Source: an uncultured bacterium
Lineage (GTDB): Bacteria; Cyanobacteriota; Vampirovibrionia; Gastranaerophilales; Gastranaerophilaceae
Assembly (NCBI GenBank): GCA_900554385.1
Contig: USHE01000068.1
Span: forward strand, 1 to 9,547
Direction of reading: 5' to 3'
DNA: 9,547 nucleotides
Part shown: piece by piece, positions 5,639 to 9,547 of the stretch
How positions within the stretch are numbered: position 1 is the stretch's first letter
Layout: every line of letters begins with the position of its first letter
The notes under the pieces: generated by a model
The model's input: only the letters and a program-made list of their open reading frames with translations
Told to the model about the DNA's origin: nothing
The model's database searches: none
Position numbers and translations under genes: made by a program

Positions 5639-6241
5639 ATGGCAAGATATACAGGTCCAAACAATAAATTATTCAGAAATAAGAAAGTTAAAGATTTGTC
5701 TAACAGAAAACTAACTTCATCAATGAGACAAACTGCTTCAGGTCAGCACGGTGCTGTAAGAAAGAAACTTTCTGAATATGCAATTCACTTGGCAGAAAAA
5801 CAAAAAATCAGATTTACATACATGGTAAGTGAAAAACAGTTTGCAAAATACTATACTGAAGCTGCAAGAAAAAGCGGTGTTACAGGTACAATTCTGTTAC
5901 AATTATTAGAATCAAGACTTGACAACATTCTTTACAGAGCAGGTTTAGGTATTACACGTAAACAATCAAGACAAATCGTAAATCACGGTCACGTTCTTGT
6001 AAATGGTAAAAAAGTAGATATTCCATCATACTCAGTAAAAGCAGGTGATGTTATCACTATTAAATCTAAGAGTGCAGCATTCTTGAAATCAGTAATCGAA
6101 ATGATAGATATGGCTTGCGCTCCTGCATGGATGACTATCGATAAAGAAGCTTTGAAAATCACTTTCGACAGAATTCCGGAAAGAGAAGAATTAGATCCTG
6201 AAATTAAAGAACAACTCGTAATTGAATATTACTCTAAGTAA
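5639..6241 (+). CDS. rpsD: 30S ribosomal protein S4
   Basis: This 200-residue protein is S4, a primary 16S rRNA-binding protein of the 30S body and, in many bacteria, the autogenous repressor of the alpha operon. The N-terminal arm lacks the zinc-binding cysteines of the C+ form. The S4 RNA-binding domain starts at SRLDNILYRAGLGITRKQSR (about 92-111) and continues through GHVLVNGKKVDIPSYSVKAGD. The tail PERE...EQLVIEYYSK is typical. AAGGAG precedes ATG 5639 by about 10 nt. Its place between rpsK and rpoA matches proteobacterial-type alpha operons and differs from the usual cyanobacterial layout, where rpsD lies elsewhere. Confidence 0.97.
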   Translation: MARYTGPNNKLFRNKKVKDLSNRKLTSSMRQTASGQHGAVRKKLSEYAIHLAEKQKIRFTYMVSEKQFAKYYTEAARKSGVTGTILLQLLESRLDNILYRAGLGITRKQSRQIVNHGHVLVNGKKVDIPSYSVKAGDVITIKSKSAAFLKSVIEMIDMACAPAWMTIDKEALKITFDRIPEREELDPEIKEQLVIEYYSK

Positions 6242-6411
6242 CTCGAGTGAGCTGAGGGCGATGGCTTTGCGGTGTCGGCTTGCTGACAGGCAAGACGAGC
6301 AGGCAAAGATAAGACCCGTTAAACGCGAACGAGCAAGAGGCGGATTTTGCTTAAATCCAAATCAAACGGAGAAATCCAAAATAGTTATTTAACAACTAGG
6401 AGATTAAAAGA
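6242..6411 (+). repeat. Intercistronic structured element E (rpsD-rpoA spacer)
   Basis: CTTTGC (6265-6270) pairs with GCAAAG (6303-6308), enclosing GGTGTCGG, CTTGC, loop TGACAG, GCAAG, ACGAGCAG (6271-6302). This module matches element D outside the loop, while the closing stem differs but stays complementary. A second part has CCGTTAAAC (6316-6324) facing AACGG (6365-6369), with a hairpin GGATTT-TGCTT-AAATCC (6342-6358) inside. AGGAG before rpoA lies at about 6398-6402. Confidence 0.55.
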
Positions 6412-7380
6412 ATGGAATTAAAAATTAAATGTGTTAATACAACAACAAGTTCAGACGGTTCTCAATACGGTAAGTTCGTAATCGAACCTTTAGCAAAAGG
6501 TTTCGGTACTACTATCGGTAACTCTTTAAGACGTGTATTACTTTCAAGTCTTGAAGGAACAGCCGTTACATCAGCAAGAATTGAAGGTATTACTCATGAA
6601 TACACTGCAATTCCTGGTGTGTTGGAAGATGTTATCGACGTTATGTTGAACTTGAAAGGCTTAGTTGTAATAACTGATTCTAAAGAAGCACAGCATTTGA
6701 GAATCGATGTTGATAAAGCAGGTGCTGTTCTTGCAAGTGATATTCAATTGCCTGCAGGCGTTAAAGTTGTTAACCCTGACTGGTTAATTTGTACTGTTGC
6801 AGAAGGCGGCAGCTTCCACGCTGATATTATCGTTGAAACCGGTAAAGGTTACGTTGCTCACGACGTTCCTAGAGATTCAAAAGGTATTTCAATCGATGTA
6901 TTGCCTATTGATGCAACATTTATGCCAATCAAAAGAGTAAGCTATAACGTAGAAAATACCCGTGTTGGCGACTCTATTGATTTCGATAAGTTGACTTTGG
7001 AAATTTGGTCAAATGGTTCAATTGAAGTAACAACTGCTTTGAGCCAGGCTTCTAACTTGTTAATCGACCACTTTATGCAAATAGCAGCAATCACAGGGCA
7101 GCCTGTTGTTGCTCCTGTTGCATCAATCGAAGAAGAAGTTGAAGATGATTCAAGTGTTCCTTCAATGACTATCGAAGAATTGGAACTTTCAGTACGAGCA
7201 TATAACTGCTTGAAACGTGCAAGTATCAATTCAATGGCTGAATTACTTAAAAAGTCAGAACATGATTTATTGAATATTAAAAATTTCGGTAAAAAATCTT
7301 CTGATGAAGTAATCGAAAGACTTCACCACTTTGGTTTAGACCTTGCTCCAAACCCTGAAGTTGAAGAAGAAATCGGCTAA
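6412..7380 (+). CDS. rpoA: DNA-directed RNA polymerase subunit alpha
   Basis: This 322-residue protein is alpha, whose dimer nucleates RNA polymerase assembly and whose C-terminal domain contacts UP elements and activators. The N-terminal domain (about 1-232) has GFGTTIGNSLRRVLLSSLEG (30-49), holding the paired arginines of the dimer/assembly interface. An acidic linker follows (IEEEVEDDSS, 239-248). The C-terminal domain (about 254-312) has VRAYNCLKRA (261-270), whose R262, N265, C266, L267 and K268 align with the DNA-binding residues of the E. coli protein, and NFGKKSSDEV (291-300). AGGAG precedes ATG 6412 by about 10 nt. The protein looks complete, with a short acidic tail. Confidence 0.98.
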   Translation: MELKIKCVNTTTSSDGSQYGKFVIEPLAKGFGTTIGNSLRRVLLSSLEGTAVTSARIEGITHEYTAIPGVLEDVIDVMLNLKGLVVITDSKEAQHLRIDVDKAGAVLASDIQLPAGVKVVNPDWLICTVAEGGSFHADIIVETGKGYVAHDVPRDSKGISIDVLPIDATFMPIKRVSYNVENTRVGDSIDFDKLTLEIWSNGSIEVTTALSQASNLLIDHFMQIAAITGQPVVAPVASIEEEVEDDSSVPSMTIEELELSVRAYNCLKRASINSMAELLKKSEHDLLNIKNFGKKSSDEVIERLHHFGLDLAPNPEVEEEIG

Positions 7381-7474
7381 TTTTTCGGTAGAGTGGAGCG
7401 AAGCGAAACTCGAAACTTCTATAGCTCCGTTTGAGCGAAAGCGAAATTAAGGAGTAAGAAAACCGAATAAATTA
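7377..7474 (+). repeat. Intercistronic structured element C (rpoA-rplQ spacer)
   Basis: The outer stem pairs TAATTTTTCGGT (7378-7389, containing the rpoA stop codon) with ACCGAATAAATTA (7462-7474), 12 bp with bulged T at 7468. Inside are AGAGTG (7390-7395), a minimal GC-GAA-GC turn and GAAACTC (7405-7411), with ACTC pairing to GAGT. The second stem pairs TTCT (7417-7420) with AGAA (7457-7460) and GCTCC (7424-7428) with GGAGT (7451-7455). It is the shortest of the three copies. Confidence 0.6.
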
Positions 7475-7521
7475 ATAATTAAAACAATAACAATTAATAA
7501 TAAATTATAAGGAAAAGCAAA

Positions 7522-7950
7522 ATGAGACACCAAACTAAAAAACATACGCTAAGCAAAGCAAAAGACCAAAGAGATGCACTTTTGCGTTCTTTAGCTACTG
7601 AACTTTTTGTACACGGTGAAATCAAAACAACTATGGCTCGTGCAAAAGCATTAAAACCATACGCTGAAGAAATTATCACCCTTGCAAAAAAAGGCGGACT
7701 CCACGCAATCCGTCAGGCTGCAAGACATATTTACAACAAAGAAACAGGTAAATATATGGATCTTGCAACAGGCGAAATTTTTGAAGCTCCTGTAGCTGAT
7801 AAAAAATTAGCACGTCAAACTGTATTAAGACAGTTGTTTGTGGTAATCGGTAAAAAATATTCTGAACGCAAAGGCGGATATACAAGAATATTCAGATTAC
7901 CTCCAAGACGCGGCGATGCTTCAGAAATGGCATTAATCCAACTGGTGTAG
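7522..7950 (+). CDS. rplQ: 50S ribosomal protein L17
   Basis: This 142-residue protein is L17, a large-subunit protein near the tunnel exit. It starts MRHQTKKHTLSKAKDQRDAL, continues LLRSLATELFVHGEIKTTMA, and ends GGYTRIFRLPPRRGDASEMA followed by LIQLV, all diagnostic. It is longer than the usual 116-127 residues because of an insertion at about 71-97 (YNKETGKYMDLATGEIFEAP and following residues) between the second helix and the C-terminal part. AAGGA precedes ATG 7522 by about 8 nt. The spacer from rpoA is 141 nt and holds element C. Confidence 0.96.
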   Translation: MRHQTKKHTLSKAKDQRDALLRSLATELFVHGEIKTTMARAKALKPYAEEIITLAKKGGLHAIRQAARHIYNKETGKYMDLATGEIFEAPVADKKLARQTVLRQLFVVIGKKYSERKGGYTRIFRLPPRRGDASEMALIQLV

Positions 7951-7953
7951 TCC

Positions 7954-8724
7954 ATGCGTTATGCCTTTAAGGTTCAATATATCGGTAAGAACTATGCAGG
8001 AAGCCAAATTCAATTTAGAAACGGTGAACAGATAGATACTCCGACAATACAAGGTGAACTGGAAAAGGCTCTCGGAACATTGATAAGCGGTAATTTAGCC
8101 GCAAATAATAAAAGACCGGTAAAAACAGTCTTTTCCGGAAGAACTGACAGAGGTGTTAATTCATTAGGTCAGGTTGTTCATTTCGATACGGATAAACATA
8201 TTGTTGCTTCAAAGTTTGTCTATTCATTGAATGAAATCCTGCCTGATGATATTTCTGTCACTGACTTGAAAGAGGTTCCAACAACCTTTCATGCGCAAAA
8301 ATCAGCAAAAAGACGTCACTACAGATTTGAATTTGTAAATCGCAAATGTAAAAATGCTTTTGACGGTGATTTAATGAGAATTAAGTATGAAATTGATATT
8401 GAAAGAATGCAAAGTTCTTTGGATTATCTTATAGGGGAACATGATTTTTCAAGTTTTAAAAGTTCCGGAACGCTTAACCCGAGCACAGTCTGTTTTATCG
8501 AAAAAGCCGAATGCAGGAGAGTCGGTGACCACGTAGTTATTGACATTATAGGAAACAGGTTTCTTTATAATATGGTCAGGACAATCGTTGGAACTCTTTT
8601 AGAAATAGAAGGGCATAACCTGCCGTCAAGCCATATTAAAAATGTTCTTGACGCAAAAGACCGCCGTAAGGCCGGACAAACAGTCAGTCCGTACGGATTG
8701 ACATTAATTGAAGTAACGTATTAA
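7954..8724 (+). CDS. truA: tRNA pseudouridine(38-40) synthase
   Basis: This 256-residue enzyme isomerises uridines 38-40 in the tRNA anticodon arm. The catalytic aspartate is D64 in FSGRTDRGVNSLGQVVHF (59-76). RHYRFEFVNR (about 122-131), DFSSFKSSG and FLYNMVRTIVGTLLEIE (about 203-219) are further family segments. The common GWQ motif near the N-terminus reads GSQ (residues 15-17), a substitution away from the catalytic site. Only 3 nt separate it from rplQ, and no clear ribosome-binding site precedes ATG 7954 (GGTG only), so translational coupling to rplQ is likely. rplQ-truA-rplM is a familiar cyanobacterial order. Confidence 0.96.
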   Translation: MRYAFKVQYIGKNYAGSQIQFRNGEQIDTPTIQGELEKALGTLISGNLAANNKRPVKTVFSGRTDRGVNSLGQVVHFDTDKHIVASKFVYSLNEILPDDISVTDLKEVPTTFHAQKSAKRRHYRFEFVNRKCKNAFDGDLMRIKYEIDIERMQSSLDYLIGEHDFSSFKSSGTLNPSTVCFIEKAECRRVGDHVVIDIIGNRFLYNMVRTIVGTLLEIEGHNLPSSHIKNVLDAKDRRKAGQTVSPYGLTLIEVTY

Positions 8725-8744
8725 AAAATAAACGGAGAAATAGA

Positions 8745-9203
8745 ATGAAAACATATTCAGCTAAACCTCTGGAAGTTGAAAGAAAATGGTATCTAATCGA
8801 TGCTGAGGATGAAATCCTTGGCAGATTGGCTGTTCGAATTGCTAACATCCTAAGAGGTAAACATAAACCTGAATACACACCTAACGTTGATACAGGCGAT
8901 TTCGTAATCGTAATCAACGCTGATAAGGTTCGTGTAACTGGAAATAAAGAAACAGATAAAATAGTATTCTCAATAGGTGTATTTTCTGATGAGAAGAATC
9001 ATGAAACAGATAGTAAATTGAATGTAATATTTTTATTAGCAATACCAGATATAGAAGAAAAAGATGATGATATTTTAGTGAAAATATATGATGAAATTAT
9101 TGCTATATCTAAAGATAAGCAAGTAGTTGAAAAGATCGCTAAAGTAAAAAATTATAGAGAATTACTATTATATTTTATAAAACAAGATAATGTATTTAAT
9201 TAG
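8745..9203 (+). CDS. rplM: Chimeric frame: N-terminal half of ribosomal protein L13 joined to a PTS EIIA C-terminal segment
   Basis: Residues 1-72 are clear L13: KWYLIDAEDEILGRLAVRIA (14-33), LRGKHKPEYTPNVDTGDFVI (36-55) and NADKVRVTGNKETDK (58-72). L13 should continue with a (K/I)YYRHSGYPGG-type segment to about 145 residues. Instead, from about residue 73 the frame reads IVFSIGVFSDEKNH and KLNVIFLLAIPD (91-102), which belong to the PTS EIIA type-2 fold. Isoleucine codons in residues 1-72 are 5 ATC, 1 ATT, 0 ATA; in residues 73-152 they are 8 ATA, 3 ATT, 1 ATC. The start has GGAG 8 nt upstream. The product cannot be a working L13, an early-assembly 50S protein, so this is most likely an artefact. 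rpsI, the usual next gene, is missing. Confidence 0.85.
   Translation: MKTYSAKPLEVERKWYLIDAEDEILGRLAVRIANILRGKHKPEYTPNVDTGDFVIVINADKVRVTGNKETDKIVFSIGVFSDEKNHETDSKLNVIFLLAIPDIEEKDDDILVKIYDEIIAISKDKQVVEKIAKVKNYRELLLYFIKQDNVFN
8958..8965. other. Junction between two unrelated genomes
   Basis: Left of this point everything fits the ribosomal operon of the main organism. Right of it the genes are from a PTS sugar operon with different codon use and higher AT. The exact base cannot be fixed because K72 and I73 (AAA ATA) could belong to either side. Confidence 0.75.
8961..9203 (+). pseudogene. 5'-truncated PTS EIIA domain (free EIIA or C-terminus of a PRD-type antiterminator)
   Basis: The segment LNVIFLLAIPD, then a helical stretch DDDILVKIYDEIIAISKDKQ and the closing helix KVKNYRELLLYF, match the C-terminal part of fructose/mannitol-type EIIA domains, which carry phosphate from HPr to sugar-specific EIIB. 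The N-terminal half with the phosphorylated histidine is missing. A gutM-like gene starts 19 nt after the stop codon. In Bacillota glucitol-type operons, gutM often follows a BglG/MtlR-type regulator that ends in such an EIIA domain, so that origin is my preferred reading; a separate EIIA protein is possible. Confidence 0.7.
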
Positions 9204-9222
9204 AATGAAGGGAGAAGATATT

Positions 9223-9547
9223 ATGAACTTTTGGTTTTTATTGATTTGCTTTGGTGTAGCATTTTTAGCACAATATGCACTAGGCATGATGCAAATGAAG
9301 AGTTTTACAATTAACTTTGGAAAACTTAGAAGACAGGGAAAAGTAGCTATTGGAAAGAAAAAGGGTGCTTTTAGAGCAGGTTCAATAGTGATGTTTGCAG
9401 TTGACGAAAACGGTATTATATTAGACAGTTCATATATGTCAGGTGTTACAGTACTTGCAAAATTTAAGAAATTAAAAGGTTTTGAGGGATTAAATGTATC
9501 TACATTAAAGAAAGAAGATACTAAAGGATTTCCAAAACTAGAACTAG
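9223..9547 (+). CDS. gutM: GutM-like glucitol operon activator, C-terminus cut by window edge
   Basis: An ATG at 9223-9225 opens a frame of 108 codons that continues past the window. AGGGAG lies about 8 nt upstream. An N-terminal hydrophobic segment (about 3-23, FWFLLICFGVAFLAQYALGM) predicts one membrane anchor. The cytoplasmic part QMKSFTINFGKLRRQGKVAI, GAFRAGSIVMFAVDENGIIL and SGVTVLAKFKKLKGFEGLNV fits the GutM/SrlM family, an accessory activator of sorbitol (glucitol) PTS operons. The preceding EIIA fragment fits a sugar PTS context. This gene belongs to the right-hand, probably foreign, segment. Confidence 0.8.
   Translation, partial: MNFWFLLICFGVAFLAQYALGMMQMKSFTINFGKLRRQGKVAIGKKKGAFRAGSIVMFAVDENGIILDSSYMSGVTVLAKFKKLKGFEGLNVSTLKKEDTKGFPKLEL

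Noticed and set aside
8745..9203. Genuine L13-EIIA fusion protein
   Set aside because: Both halves are truncated at the junction: L13 lacks its second half and EIIA lacks its phosphorylated histidine. Codon use also changes there, so a functional fusion is unlikely.

Overview
The window looks like chromosome from a gut Vampirovibrionia-type bacterium (Candidatus Gastranaerophilales, the non-photosynthetic sister group of Cyanobacteria), joined near its right end to a short piece of a different, probably Bacillota, genome. Four things point to the main organism. There is a minus-strand SpoIIIAA-like ATPase with an R3H motif, the Ycf45 type found in cyanobacteria and plastids. A pilin-like protein starts KRSGFTLAEVLITLG and ends RDGWKIKDDYPW. 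The ribosomal order rplQ-truA-rplM is typical of cyanobacteria. The DNA is AT-rich. This assignment is inferred from recognised families and was not checked by a search.

Layout. Positions 1-1574 (minus) hold most of the R3H ATPase gene, which runs off the left edge. Positions 1575-2030 are a non-coding stretch with an extended -10 promoter for that gene, a 10-bp inverted repeat, two copies of a dispersed palindromic repeat, and a strong terminator. Positions 2031-2408 (minus) encode a 125-residue protein of unknown function. Positions 2495-2713 (minus) encode a small XRE-type repressor, divergent from a type IV pilin-like gene at 2813-3508 (plus). Their 99-bp spacer holds a 16-bp palindrome overlapping a TTGACA box, plus a 10-bp direct repeat with 20-bp period.

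Positions 3833-8724 (plus) are an extended alpha-type ribosomal operon: infA, rpmJ, rpsM, rpsK, rpsD, rpoA, rplQ, truA, followed by the start of rplM. It couples translation initiation, 30S and 50S proteins, the RNA polymerase alpha subunit and tRNA pseudouridylation. The leader of infA contains a hairpin whose whole 6-nt loop is complementary to an upstream hexamer, a candidate regulatory pseudoknot.

The most unusual feature is in the spacers of this operon. Five consecutive spacers (rpmJ-rpsM, rpsM-rpsK, rpsK-rpsD, rpsD-rpoA, rpoA-rplQ) are 141-238 nt long and hold related structured elements that start at or near the stop codons. Three (A, B, C) share an architecture: an 11-13 bp closing stem of differing sequence with one bulged T in the same place, then AGAGTG, a small hairpin, GAAAYTC, a second stem and a closing CC(G)AATAA. 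The other two (D, E) share a nearly identical 31-33 nt hairpin module with differing loops and differing but complementary closing stems. I do not recognise a known RNA family.

At about 8958-8965 the rplM reading frame changes, in frame, into the C-terminal part of a PTS EIIA domain, followed by a gutM-like gene. Isoleucine codon use changes sharply there. This is most likely an assembly chimera, less likely a real recombination.
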